DNA of 64,000 bases from Corallincola platygyrae (GTDB lineage Bacteria; Pseudomonadota; Gammaproteobacteria; Enterobacterales; Neiellaceae): positions 62,001 to 126,000 of the forward strand of contig NZ_BAABLI010000011.1 in the NCBI RefSeq assembly GCF_039544265.1, in the 5' to 3' direction. Below the pieces are notes generated by a model. The model was not told the origin of the DNA and searched no databases. It saw only the letters and a list, made by a program, of their open reading frames with translations. Position numbers and translations under genes: made by a program. Numbering within the stretch: position 1 is the first letter of the stretch; each line of letters opens with the position of its first letter. This document shows positions 53,170-62,330 of the stretch, in pieces.

Positions 53170-55524
53170 TTAATGAAGCACCTTGGTCAGCGTATCAAAA
53201 CCCATAGGTCGATAGTAATAAAACCCTTGGGCAAATTCGCACTCGTTTTCATCAAGGAAATTTGCCTGCCCCTGAGTTTCGATCCCCTCAGCAACGACAG
53301 ATTTCCCCAGCATACTACCAAGGGAGATCAGGGTTGACGCCAATTGGCGACGGGCGGGATCACTTTCGGTATCTCGAAGCAGCCGTTGGTCTATCTTAAG
53401 TAAATCAACTGGCACCCGTGATAACGTCTCCAAGGCGCACGGGCCGGCTCCAAAATTGTCGATGGTGAGGCCAACACCTAACTGATGCAATCTGGTCAGC
53501 AGCGCTTCAATTTCCTGTTCATGCTGAAGCAGCGTGGACTCTTTTAATTCAATGCGCAGTTTACCTTTAGGAATTCCCTGCCCTTCAATCAAACTTTTGA
53601 GCCTACCAACCAAACCGGCATCATCCATCTGCGAGTTCGACATGTTGAACGACAGCTCGATATCTTTACCGTGTTGCGAGAGCGCATGTGCGTCTTCAAC
53701 GACCTGTCGACAAACCCAGTCTCCGATGGGCTTAAGCAGTTTGTTTCTTTCAGCCAACTCGATAAACATGGCAGGCGGCAGAACGCCAAGCCTTGGATGC
53801 CGCCACCTCAGCAGCGCTTCAGCTCCTTGGATCTTACCATCTCTCAATCGAATCTGCGGGAGATACACCAGCTCCATCTGCTCCAAAGCCAGGGACTCTT
53901 TCAACTCCGCCAACAATGTAAACTCGCTTTTTGCATCGACTGACTTGGTTGGGTCAGCAAACTGATAGCTGCTCACACCAGCGCCCTTGGCTCGATACAT
54001 CGCTTTGTCCGCCAAATGCATCAGTTCATCCACCTGAACACCATCTTCTGGCGCCATCGCAATGCCTATGCTGGCACCTATCTCTACGCACTGATCATCC
54101 ATGGTGTAGGGCTTAACTAATCCATTCAGCAGCTTTTCGGCAATAGCCGCGGCATATACTTGCTCATTGACGTTATGGAGTAATACAACAAACTCATCGC
54201 CACCAATGCGCGCAGCGTGATCTGTTTTTCGCAGCATGTTCTTTAAGCGATAGGCAACCTGCTTGAGCAACGCGTCGCCCGCCGCATGGCCATGTTTATC
54301 ATTGACCGTCTTGAAGTCATTCAAGTCGATAAACAGTAGAGCCACGCCCATGCCATCCCGGTTGATTCTCGCTAATGAGTCTTTCAGCTGTTCGTTAAAC
54401 AACTGTCTGTTCTCGAGTTGAGTCAGGCCGTCAAAATATGCAAGGCTATGAAGCCGTTGACGAATGGCATCCGACTCCAGTTCAATCATACGCGTTGTCA
54501 TTGCCAGGCCAGCTGCAATAGCAAAGTTAAGCTCATCAACCTGCCAGTTTCTGACCAGGTCAGCTTGCTCAACCAGCATCATGCCGAAGCTCTGCTTATG
54601 AAGTTGAAACGGCACCAGCATAACGGACTTGAGCGACATCAACCGTCCAAGTTGTATTAGTTCAGAGGCGCGGGAATCCTTTTCAACATCTGGCGAGGCA
54701 AACGCAATACCTGTCTCAACGGCAGAAAACAACCGGCCAAACGAATGCCTGTTGAGCTGTCCAACTTTTCCGGGTTTGGTTTGTGTATCTGAATAAGCTG
54801 GCGTGATATTGCGCATCAGCTGCTTGCCACTTTCAAATACCCAGATACTGGCACCGCTGCAGCCTAAAACCGATCTAACAGTGCCACACACTTGTCCCGC
54901 CAACGCTTCCATGTTGTCGGCCAAAGCACAGTCCAATGACAACTGGCTGAGGCTTGCCCCCTGGCGTTGTAACCGGGTGTAGGTTTGGTTCAGGCGCACC
55001 TCGTCATGACGAACTTCGTCTTCCAACTCGGCCAATCTCAGTTTGCTTTGGTGCAATTCTCGGCTCTGCCGATTTAACGTAGACTCAAGCTGTAACTGAT
55101 GCTTGTGTAACTCAGTCACGTCAATCAGTATCGACTCAACACTCGCATGCTGGCCCCGGTTGTTACTGGCGACACGACCGGACTCCCACAACCAGATTAA
55201 AGAGCCATCACGGTGAAATACGCGGTATTGAAGGGTGTAGGCCTGCTTTTGATGGATCTGTTGCAGCATGCTCTGGCGCAGTTTAGCTAGAGATTCCTGC
55301 GGGTGAAGAAGTGAATCAAAACTGCGGGCGTGGTGATTAACAAGCTCGTCAGAGCGGTATCCGACGAGGGAATGCATTGCCGATGAGACAAAGGAGAATG
55401 ACAGGGCACTATCAAGCTTACGGCAACAAATTACGCCAGGAAGGCTGTTAAGCAATGCCTTCAGCTCACAGTCACACCCTAACCTGGCGGCGAGTGATGC
55501 TCGTTCAAACCTTTTCTGTTGCAA
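53170..55524 (-). CDS. Cytoplasmic PAS-GAF-GGDEF-EAL protein
   Basis: A 784-residue soluble protein starting with TTG at 55524, with AAGGAG about 8 bases upstream. A PAS domain (about 22-145), a coiled coil (145-195), a GAF domain (about 198-350), a GGDEF domain (about 365-525) with intact RIGGDEFVV and FIDLNDFKTVND, and an EAL domain (about 540-784) are in order. The EAL part keeps EALLRWRHP, IELKES, LLKIDQ, VAEGIET and AQGF, but the DDFGTG loop reads DNFGAG, so one metal-site Asp is Asn. Cyclase activity is likely; phosphodiesterase activity is uncertain. It precedes the other two c-di-GMP genes. Confidence 0.9.
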   Translation of the reverse strand: MQQKRFERASLAARLGCDCELKALLNSLPGVICCRKLDSALSFSFVSSAMHSLVGYRSDELVNHHARSFDSLLHPQESLAKLRQSMLQQIHQKQAYTLQYRVFHRDGSLIWLWESGRVASNNRGQHASVESILIDVTELHKHQLQLESTLNRQSRELHQSKLRLAELEDEVRHDEVRLNQTYTRLQRQGASLSQLSLDCALADNMEALAGQVCGTVRSVLGCSGASIWVFESGKQLMRNITPAYSDTQTKPGKVGQLNRHSFGRLFSAVETGIAFASPDVEKDSRASELIQLGRLMSLKSVMLVPFQLHKQSFGMMLVEQADLVRNWQVDELNFAIAAGLAMTTRMIELESDAIRQRLHSLAYFDGLTQLENRQLFNEQLKDSLARINRDGMGVALLFIDLNDFKTVNDKHGHAAGDALLKQVAYRLKNMLRKTDHAARIGGDEFVVLLHNVNEQVYAAAIAEKLLNGLVKPYTMDDQCVEIGASIGIAMAPEDGVQVDELMHLADKAMYRAKGAGVSSYQFADPTKSVDAKSEFTLLAELKESLALEQMELVYLPQIRLRDGKIQGAEALLRWRHPRLGVLPPAMFIELAERNKLLKPIGDWVCRQVVEDAHALSQHGKDIELSFNMSNSQMDDAGLVGRLKSLIEGQGIPKGKLRIELKESTLLQHEQEIEALLTRLHQLGVGLTIDNFGAGPCALETLSRVPVDLLKIDQRLLRDTESDPARRQLASTLISLGSMLGKSVVAEGIETQGQANFLDENECEFAQGFYYYRPMGFDTLTKVLH

Positions 55525-55627
55525 CGGGACGCTCCTTGATCCCTCCGGCGGCCAATAATCACAGTATAGTCAAGCCTGCGTAATTATTAGCCCTAACAAT
55601 AAAAATCCATCTCTGTTTACACTAGGT

Positions 55628-57517
55628 CTAAAGCTCTACGCGGTCACCTTTGAGTTCAAGCCACTCTTTGCGGTCTGAAGAACGCTTCTTCGCCAGCAAC
55701 ATATCCATTACTGCCAGCGTCTGATCGGCATCATCGACGGTCAGCTGTACCAAGCGGCGAGTGTTAGGATCCATGGTTGTTTCACGAAGCTGAAGCGGGT
55801 TCATCTCACCCAAACCTTTGAATCGCGTCACCTGGATCTTACCGCGTTTTTTTTCTGCTTCGATGCGATCCAAAATGCCCTGCTTCTCAGGCTCATCCAA
55901 TGCGTAGTAAACCTCTTTGCCAACATCAACCCGGTACAACGGCGGCATGGCGACGTAAATATGCCCTTCCTGAACCAGATGACGGAAGTGACGCAGGAAT
56001 AGCGCGCATAAAAGCGTGGCGATGTGCAACCCATCAGAGTCTGCATCGGCAAGAATACAAATCTTGCCGTAGCGCAGACCTGAGGTATCGACAGAATCTG
56101 GGTCCATGCCGATAGCCACTGAAATATCGTGAACCTCTTGAGACGCCAGGATCTGGCCACTGTCCACTTCCCACGTATTCAGGATCTTACCGCGCAATGG
56201 CATTACCGCCTGAAATTCTCGATCCCTGGCTTGTTTGGCAGATCCACCTGCCGAGTCCCCTTCCACCAGGAACAGCTCACTCTGGGCCGGATCATCCGAT
56301 GCACAATCGGTGAGTTTGCCCGGTAGTTGTGGGCCTGACGTGACCTTTTTGCGGACCACCTTTTTAGCCGCACGCATGCGCCGCTGGGCACTGCTAATAC
56401 ACACATCTGCCAACAGCTCCGCAATGTCCGTATGCTCGTTGAGCCAGAGACTGAACGAGTCTTTGACCACACCGGAAACAAAAGCCGCACACTGCCGCGA
56501 AGACAGTCTTTCTTTAGTTTGACCGGCAAACTGTGGATCCTGCATTTTTACGGATAGGATATAGCTACAGCGATCCCAGATATCATCTGGAGTGAGTTTG
56601 ACGCCCCGTGGCAGCAGGTTGCGGAACTCACAGAACTCTCGCATCGATTCAAGCAACCCGTTACGCAAACCATTTACGTGGGTTCCGCCCTGTGCAGTTG
56701 GAATCAGGTTGACGTAACTTTCGCCAATATTTTCGCCACCTTCAGGCAGCCAGGTAACAGCCCAGTCCACCTCTTCATGTTCTGAGCGGAACTCGCCGGT
56801 AAATGGGTTTTCAGGCAGAGATGGAAAGGCTTTGACACTCTCACGAAGATAATCACGCAAACCATCTTCATAATGCCACTCAACTATTTCGCCATTGACC
56901 TTGTCATTCAGCTTAATTCGCAGGCCGGGACAAAGAACTGCTTTCGCTTTCAGATTGTGCTTCAGCTTAGAGACTGAGAATTTAAAACTGTCGAAGTAGC
57001 TGGGATCAGGCCAAAACTGTACTCGAGTGCCGGTATTGCGCTTACCAACCGTACCAGTGACTTCCAGCTCTTTAACCTTGGCGCCATTCTCGAATGCAAT
57101 TTCATGCATTTGGCCATCTCGACGTACCGCCACTTCCACTCGGGTAGATAGCGCGTTAACGACCGAGATGCCTACCCCGTGCAAACCGCCAGAAAACTGA
57201 TAGTTGCTGTTTGAGAACTTACCGCCAGCATGCAGACGACAAAGGATCAGTTCAACACCACTCACGCCTTCCTCGGGGTGAATGTCCACCGGCATCCCGC
57301 GACCATCGTCGATCACTTCCAACGATTGATCAGGGTGCAATATCACCTGGACCTGCGTTGCAAAACCAGCCAGTGCTTCGTCCACACTATTGTCGATGAC
57401 TTCCTGGCCCAAGTGGTTAGGCCGGGTCGTATCCGTATACATACCTGGTCTACGTTGAACGGGCTCTAACCCACTGAGCACTTCAATCGCATCGGCGGTA
57501 TATTGCTGGTCACTCAT
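55628..57517 (-). CDS. parE: DNA topoisomerase IV subunit B
   Basis: A 629-residue ATPase subunit of topoisomerase IV. The GHKL domain shows IDNSVDEALAG, DDGRGMPVD and GGLHGVGISVVNAL; the transducer follows, and the TOPRIM domain has LVEGDSAGGSAKQ and ILADADSDGLHI, ending with the RFKGLGEMNP segment. Length matches the E. coli protein. It lies downstream of nudF-yqiB-cpdA-yqiA on the same strand, the conserved gammaproteobacterial order. Confidence 0.97.
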   Translation of the reverse strand: MSDQQYTADAIEVLSGLEPVQRRPGMYTDTTRPNHLGQEVIDNSVDEALAGFATQVQVILHPDQSLEVIDDGRGMPVDIHPEEGVSGVELILCRLHAGGKFSNSNYQFSGGLHGVGISVVNALSTRVEVAVRRDGQMHEIAFENGAKVKELEVTGTVGKRNTGTRVQFWPDPSYFDSFKFSVSKLKHNLKAKAVLCPGLRIKLNDKVNGEIVEWHYEDGLRDYLRESVKAFPSLPENPFTGEFRSEHEEVDWAVTWLPEGGENIGESYVNLIPTAQGGTHVNGLRNGLLESMREFCEFRNLLPRGVKLTPDDIWDRCSYILSVKMQDPQFAGQTKERLSSRQCAAFVSGVVKDSFSLWLNEHTDIAELLADVCISSAQRRMRAAKKVVRKKVTSGPQLPGKLTDCASDDPAQSELFLVEGDSAGGSAKQARDREFQAVMPLRGKILNTWEVDSGQILASQEVHDISVAIGMDPDSVDTSGLRYGKICILADADSDGLHIATLLCALFLRHFRHLVQEGHIYVAMPPLYRVDVGKEVYYALDEPEKQGILDRIEAEKKRGKIQVTRFKGLGEMNPLQLRETTMDPNTRRLVQLTVDDADQTLAVMDMLLAKKRSSDRKEWLELKGDRVEL

Positions 57518-57605
57518 CTGTCTGGCTCTTATCTGTTCTGGCTTTAATGGGGTTCATCTGCTTAAGGCGGATAATGGTGGCGATGGGGTCAATAGATGTC
57601 AATCA

Positions 57606-58199
57606 TCAGCCAGTATCGGTTTGCTCATCTGCGTGGTACAGGTCATAAAATGAAAACATCTCGGGCAAATATTGCTCAAACATGGTGAATAGGTGGTCTC
57701 CTCCCGGAACGACACACTGCCTGGCGCCACGATAGAAGTTCTCTGCCTGCCGATAATCCAACACCTCGTCTCCTGATGTCATCAGTACAAGATATCGCTC
57801 AACAGAGATACTGGAGGGCTGTAACTGGACCAACTCCTCGATATGTGTCTGATTCAGGATATATGTTTCGCCCGTATATGGGTTGGTGTGTTCGCCGAGC
57901 GCCTGGCTTAATAGCATGGCTGGTGTCACCGCAGGATTGACCAAAACGCTGGGAATCGCCACTTTTTCAGACAACAGAGTCGCAAAAAAACCGCCGAGCG
58001 AACTGCCAACACAGGCACGAATTTTTTGTTCGGCGACCAATCGAGTCAGTTGTGCCCAGCACGCGGCAGGCGTACTGGAGAGCTGGGGGGCAATCAGCTG
58101 CCAATCAGGCCGTTGGTCGTTCAGATAGTCCCGCAGAACCTCTGCTTTAGCTGAGCGGGAAGAGCTGTTAAAACCGTGCAGATAAAGCAGATTAGGCAT
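57606..58199 (-). CDS. yqiA: YqiA-like alpha/beta-hydrolase (esterase)
   Basis: A 197-residue protein of the UPF0227/YqiA family. The start LLYLHGFNSSSRSAKA is typical, the nucleophile Ser lies in GSSLGG (about 67), and the Asp and His are probably in SGDEVLDY and GGDHLF. E. coli YqiA shows esterase activity on short acyl chains. Its ATG overlaps the cpdA stop by one base (TAATG), so it is translationally coupled. Confidence 0.92.
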   Translation of the reverse strand: MPNLLYLHGFNSSSRSAKAEVLRDYLNDQRPDWQLIAPQLSSTPAACWAQLTRLVAEQKIRACVGSSLGGFFATLLSEKVAIPSVLVNPAVTPAMLLSQALGEHTNPYTGETYILNQTHIEELVQLQPSSISVERYLVLMTSGDEVLDYRQAENFYRGARQCVVPGGDHLFTMFEQYLPEMFSFYDLYHADEQTDTG

Positions 58200-59029
58200 T
58201 AATACCCTTTGCTTTCCATATTGGGAGCGAATGGGTTTTTCTTTAGTCTGTGCACCTGAGTTTCGATATCACCGTTATCTAGCAAAGTAAGTTTGCGGTA
58301 TCCGGGCGCCAGCGTATCCAGAGTGAACTGGTCGCACTTGGGCTTAAACTGAATGCAGGTTGACGGGGTAGAGATCAGCTTTAACCCTTGCTGTTTTAGT
58401 TCCATTTCCTGATGCACATGTCCCCAGACAATGCCTCTGACCTGGGGTTTGCCAGCTAACAATGACAGGAATTGCTCACCATTCTTGAGTTTATGTTGAT
58501 CTAACCAACGACACTCCATGGGTACAGGGTTGTGATGAAGCATCACCAAACAGTGTTTGGCGGGATACTCTGCTATCGCATTCTCAACAAACTTCAATTG
58601 CTGTTCGGATAGGAAGCCATAGGTATGTTTCTTCACCTGACTATCCAGCAGCAAAACCTGCCACAGCGGAAACACGATCTGTTTTGCGCAATGTAAAGTA
58701 GGGCTATTCAGCTCCGTCGCCATGATAGAGGCATCATCATGGTTTCCAGGGATCCAATAACAAGGTGTCTGAAAACGCGCCATGCCATGGGCAAACGCGG
58801 CATAGGAGCGCTCTGAATCGTCCTGAGAGATATCTCCAGTTGCCAGGAAGGCGTCTACGGATTCATTGTTCGCGGCAATAAGGTCCAGCACAGCGTGAAA
58901 ACTGTCACGTGTATTAACACCCAGCAGCGCCTTTTCCGGGCTGCCAAATAGATGCGTATCTGTAATCTGAAGTAGTTGAGGAGACTGCCGACCGCCTGGC
59001 AGAGTAACCTCAACTTTTACCATTTCCAC
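58199..59029 (-). CDS. cpdA: 3',5'-cyclic AMP phosphodiesterase CpdA
   Basis: A 276-residue metallophosphoesterase that hydrolyses cAMP and so lowers CRP activity. Metal-site motifs are ITDTHLF, ATGDISQDDS, PGNHDD, LHHNPVP and GHVHQE. The start is GTG at 59029 or ATG at 59023; neither has a clear ribosome-binding site, and the gene follows yqiB by only five bases. Its product links to the CRP-like promoters proposed for the two amylase genes in this window. Confidence 0.94.
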   Translation of the reverse strand: MEMVKVEVTLPGGRQSPQLLQITDTHLFGSPEKALLGVNTRDSFHAVLDLIAANNESVDAFLATGDISQDDSERSYAAFAHGMARFQTPCYWIPGNHDDASIMATELNSPTLHCAKQIVFPLWQVLLLDSQVKKHTYGFLSEQQLKFVENAIAEYPAKHCLVMLHHNPVPMECRWLDQHKLKNGEQFLSLLAGKPQVRGIVWGHVHQEMELKQQGLKLISTPSTCIQFKPKCDQFTLDTLAPGYRKLTLLDNGDIETQVHRLKKNPFAPNMESKGY

Positions 59030-59034
59030 TGGGT

Positions 59035-59499
59035 TTAGTCGCTTTTTCCTGAAACTGAGCTCGATGGCATCAAATCTGCGGCGCTGTAGCCAAACCGTTT
59101 ACTGTGCTGTAGCCATTCCGCAAGAAATTGATTAACCTGGATTTTTTCGTCTTTATGAAGCATATTTTTATTAGGATAATCATATCTTGGCTTGAGCCTG
59201 GAAATCTGCTGACTAGTTAACACTTCTGCAACGCGAGCATCGTGGTACAACCTGACGGTCATATGAGGAAGCATAAAGGAGGCTGCACCGTCCCTTTTCT
59301 GTTCAAGACCAACGGTGCAGGTATACTTGGTTTCTTCGATAAGAGAAAGTTCTACCTGGGTGTGCGAATCAAGCGCCCAATGCAGTCTATCCCCTGGTTG
59401 ACACAGTCGCTTTACCAGCAGACCCAGCGTCACATAGTTGCGTTCGCAACATCTGAGAAATGCCGGAAGGTCAGGTTGATAGCGACGTATCTCTTTCAT
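59035..59499 (-). CDS. yqiB: DUF1249 protein YqiB
   Basis: A 154-residue protein of the DUF1249 family found between nudF and cpdA across gammaproteobacteria. It begins KEIRRYQPDLPAFLRCCERNY and has the conserved PHMTVRLYHDARVAEVL and PNKNMLHKDEKIQVNQFLAEWL. No function or catalytic motif is recognised. It starts two bases after the nudF stop. Confidence 0.92.
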   Translation of the reverse strand: MKEIRRYQPDLPAFLRCCERNYVTLGLLVKRLCQPGDRLHWALDSHTQVELSLIEETKYTCTVGLEQKRDGAASFMLPHMTVRLYHDARVAEVLTSQQISRLKPRYDYPNKNMLHKDEKIQVNQFLAEWLQHSKRFGYSAADLMPSSSVSGKSD

Positions 59500-59501
59500 C
59501 G

Positions 59502-60137
59502 CTATTTGCTCGTCCAGCGCTGACGCAAATTGTCACCATGCAGCTGCAACCACTGTAATGCAATGATCGTCGCTGCATTATCAACTTGCCCGGATGAAAG
59601 CAGGTCGATGGCTTGTTCTCGACTCACTACCTGCACCCTGATATCTTCATGTTCGTCGGCCAAGCCGTGAAGACCGCCCGCTCCGTGACTATCTATCTCA
59701 CCAACATAGATTTCTAGTCTTTCGGTGGTACCACCGGGGCTCGCTAGATAGCTATGCAGGTGCTCCAATCGGCCCAGTTTAAGCCCCGCCTCCTCTTCGG
59801 CTTCACGATGAGCCACCTCTTCGCTGGATTCTCCCTGTTCAACAATGCCCGCCACCAGTTCATATAACCAAGGATGCTCAGAGGTGGCCAACGCTCCTAC
59901 TCGGAACTGCTCCTGGATCACAACCGTATCAGCGACAGGGTCATATGGCAGCAGCACAACCGCGTGGCCGCGTTCAAATACTTCCCTATCCATAGGTTCA
60001 CTCCAACCGCCAGCAAACAGGCGGTGGCGCAAACGGTACTTCACCATTGAGAAAAAGCCTTGATATAGGGTCTCAGTGGCGATCAGTTCAACGTCATTTT
60101 TGCCAAATCGCTGCGCATTAAAACTTAATCCCGACAA
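59502..60137 (-). CDS. nudF: ADP-ribose pyrophosphatase NudF
   Basis: A 211-residue Nudix hydrolase that cleaves ADP-ribose to AMP and ribose 5-phosphate. The Nudix box (GX5EX7REUXEEXGU) is complete at about 95-117: GIVEQGESSEEV followed by AHREAEEEAGL. The start is TTG at 60137 with AAGGA about 9 bases upstream. It diverges from tolC across 221 bases and heads the nudF-yqiB-cpdA-yqiA-parE run. Confidence 0.94.
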   Translation of the reverse strand: MSGLSFNAQRFGKNDVELIATETLYQGFFSMVKYRLRHRLFAGGWSEPMDREVFERGHAVVLLPYDPVADTVVIQEQFRVGALATSEHPWLYELVAGIVEQGESSEEVAHREAEEEAGLKLGRLEHLHSYLASPGGTTERLEIYVGEIDSHGAGGLHGLADEHEDIRVQVVSREQAIDLLSSGQVDNAATIIALQWLQLHGDNLRQRWTSK

Positions 60138-60358
60138 TGGACAATCCTTTAACTAAACTTGTTCGTGATTTAGCCATTATCAGCGTGGCTTGATCTCATC
60201 ACAAGTGAACAACTTCGCTGCTAAAAAATTTCTGTTACACTTGAGACAAACAATATGTGGTATCTCAAGGATATACTGCGTTTTGATAAGCATAAGACCC
60301 AATATGGCGTTCTGCCGATGGGCCAACTCTTTTTAGACTTGAAGGAAGACAGAAGACA

Positions 60359-61675
60359 ATGGTCAAGAAGCCCCTTTCTTTTGCTGTAGCCGTGGCATTG
60401 GGTGGAATCTCCTGTGCTGCACAGGCTGACAATATCTGGCAGATCTACGAGAAATCACTGGAATCAGATCCTGTGATCCTTCGCGCGGCAGCCCAGCGTC
60501 AGGAAGCATTTGAAGCAATTACCGAAGCACGAGCACCATTGTTGCCACAGATATCTGTGACTGGTCAGTATACAGATACCAGTAGTAACAGGGATTTTCG
60601 TGAAAGCGATGGCACCAGTGCCACCGTCGGATTGACTCAGGAAATATACCGCCAGGAAAGCTGGATCACTCTGGACTTAGCAGAAAAAAGCGCACACCAG
60701 GCAGATGTGAACTACAACTTACAGCTTCAAAACCTGATGCTGCGAGTCTCACAAGCCTATTTTGACGTTTTGCAAGCGATGGACGACGTTGAGTTTATCG
60801 CCGCAGAGAAACGTGCAATTGAACGCCAACTTGAGCAAACCAAGCAGCGTTTTGCTGTTGGTCTGACAGCAATTACCGACGTTCATGAAGCCCAAGCGGA
60901 ATATGACCGTTCAGTAGCGGATGAGATCGTTCAGCTGAACGTCCTCGAAAACAGCTACGAAGGTTTACGTGTTCTGACTGGCCTTAGCCACCGCGATCTG
61001 GACGTGTTGAATACTGAGTTGTTCTCACCGACCAAACCGCAACCAGAGTCTTCAGATGGCTGGCAAAAAATCGCAACCGATCAGAACCTTTCATTAGCTG
61101 TTTCACGAGTAGCAACCGATATCGCCAAGCAGAACATTGATTTGGCAGCGGCTGGCCATATGCCAACGTTCAGTCTGTTTGCTCAACATGACACCTCAAA
61201 TGTCGAGCCAGATTTTGATAGCGGCAGACCTGATAGTTACGACGACACCACTATCGGCGTCCAGGTGTCTGTGCCAATCTACACTGGCGGTGCCATCAGT
61301 TCGAGAGAGCGCCAGGCACAACACGCGTTTGTTGCGACCAGTGAACAGATGAACGAAACCTATCGTGAAGTGAATCGTTCCACTATCAACAACTACAACA
61401 ACGTGATTGCCTCAATCAGTGCTATTCGCGCGTTTGAGCAAACGGTTGTCTCTCGTGTCAGTGCGTTGGAAGCTACTGAAGCGGGCTTCGAGGTGGGTAC
61501 ACGTACCATCGTTGACGTATTGGATGCGACTCGTAACCTCTATGATGCTAAGCGCCAACTGTCTCAAGCGCGTTACTCATACATCCTTAGCGTACTGCAG
61601 CTGAAATTCTCAGCTGGTAACCTGACTGAGCAGGATCTGCAGGACATCAACAAAGGTCTACAGCGTCCGTCATAA
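60359..61675 (+). CDS. tolC: Outer-membrane channel TolC
   Basis: A 438-residue outer-membrane efflux protein with a signal peptide ending near AQA-DN. Two OEP repeats (about 25-215 and 225-425) form the trimeric channel-tunnel. Conserved segments are QAYFDVLQA, RFAVGLTAITDVHEAQA, the second-repeat VGTRTIVDVLDATRNLYDAKRQLSQARYSYI core (signature VGTRTIVDVLDAT) and the closing QLKFSAGNLTEQDL. It serves tripartite RND, ABC and MFS pumps and type I secretion. Its position opposite nudF is conserved. The RND operon at 26-31 kb lacks a channel gene and may use it. Confidence 0.96.
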   Translation: MVKKPLSFAVAVALGGISCAAQADNIWQIYEKSLESDPVILRAAAQRQEAFEAITEARAPLLPQISVTGQYTDTSSNRDFRESDGTSATVGLTQEIYRQESWITLDLAEKSAHQADVNYNLQLQNLMLRVSQAYFDVLQAMDDVEFIAAEKRAIERQLEQTKQRFAVGLTAITDVHEAQAEYDRSVADEIVQLNVLENSYEGLRVLTGLSHRDLDVLNTELFSPTKPQPESSDGWQKIATDQNLSLAVSRVATDIAKQNIDLAAAGHMPTFSLFAQHDTSNVEPDFDSGRPDSYDDTTIGVQVSVPIYTGGAISSRERQAQHAFVATSEQMNETYREVNRSTINNYNNVIASISAIRAFEQTVVSRVSALEATEAGFEVGTRTIVDVLDATRNLYDAKRQLSQARYSYILSVLQLKFSAGNLTEQDLQDINKGLQRPS

Positions 61676-61694
61676 TTTTGCATGGGTACCTAGT

Positions 61695-61724
61695 AAAAAA
61701 AGCCACCGCCAAGGTGGCTTTTTG
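61695..61724 (+). terminator. Terminator after tolC
   Basis: The stem AAAAAAGCCACC/GGTGGCTTTTT with a short loop (GCCAA) and a T5 run lies 20 bases past the tolC stop. It can act in both directions. Confidence 0.9.
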
Positions 61725-61872
61725 CTATCAACTGTTCTCTATCAACCTACCGGCCGCCAAGCTTACCAATGCTCACTTTACAATCACGCTGAAAGGGATA
61801 AAATCGTCAAAATAACAACAACATGCCCCTTTAAGCAGTAGGGATCACTGACCCACTTTCCAGAGAGTGACC

Positions 61873-62247
61873 ATGGCAAAAGGATTGCTGATACTAGTAC
61901 TCGTCGCTTCCGTATACTTTTTAATGCGTTATCGGCAAAAAACCAAAACCGTCATCAATGCTGACGACGGAGACTTTCACGCTGTTTCTATCGAAAATGG
62001 ATTAATTTGCTGCTCCCAGGCGGAGAAGCTCCAAAATAAACGCTTCTTAAGCCACGAGGCACCTAAAATCCCTCTTCCGGGCTGCGATCAATCGGTATGT
62101 AACTGCCGATACAAACACTTCACCGATCGACGAAATCCAAATAATGACCGCCGAGATCACTTCAGTACCAGGCAAGAGCTTTATCAGGTAAGCACCGACA
62201 CCGAACGCCGTAAAGTGAGAGATCGGAGAAAACTAAAGCGGTCCTAA
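61873..62247 (+). CDS. Small membrane-anchored Cys-rich basic protein, unknown function
   Basis: A 124-residue protein from ATG 61873 (GAGAGTG upstream; a GTG six bases earlier is possible). One N-terminal membrane helix (about 3-20) is followed by a soluble part with an ICC pair (about 47-49) and the cluster CDQSVCNCRYKHFTDRRNPN (about 76-95), ending in repeated DRR motifs (DRRN, DRRD, ERRK, DRRK). The Cys/His spacing C-x4-C-x-C-x3-H suggests metal binding. I do not recognise a named domain. It follows tolC by about 200 bases with its own start region, between tolC and a diguanylate cyclase. Confidence 0.7.
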   Translation: MAKGLLILVLVASVYFLMRYRQKTKTVINADDGDFHAVSIENGLICCSQAEKLQNKRFLSHEAPKIPLPGCDQSVCNCRYKHFTDRRNPNNDRRDHFSTRQELYQVSTDTERRKVRDRRKLKRS

Positions 62248-62330
62248 CGCACAAATTTCCTACACTGGCGTGCATCTGTTAAGATCACGCCTCGTTTACA
62301 ATCCCCTTCGGCAGTTATTAGGCAATTCGC

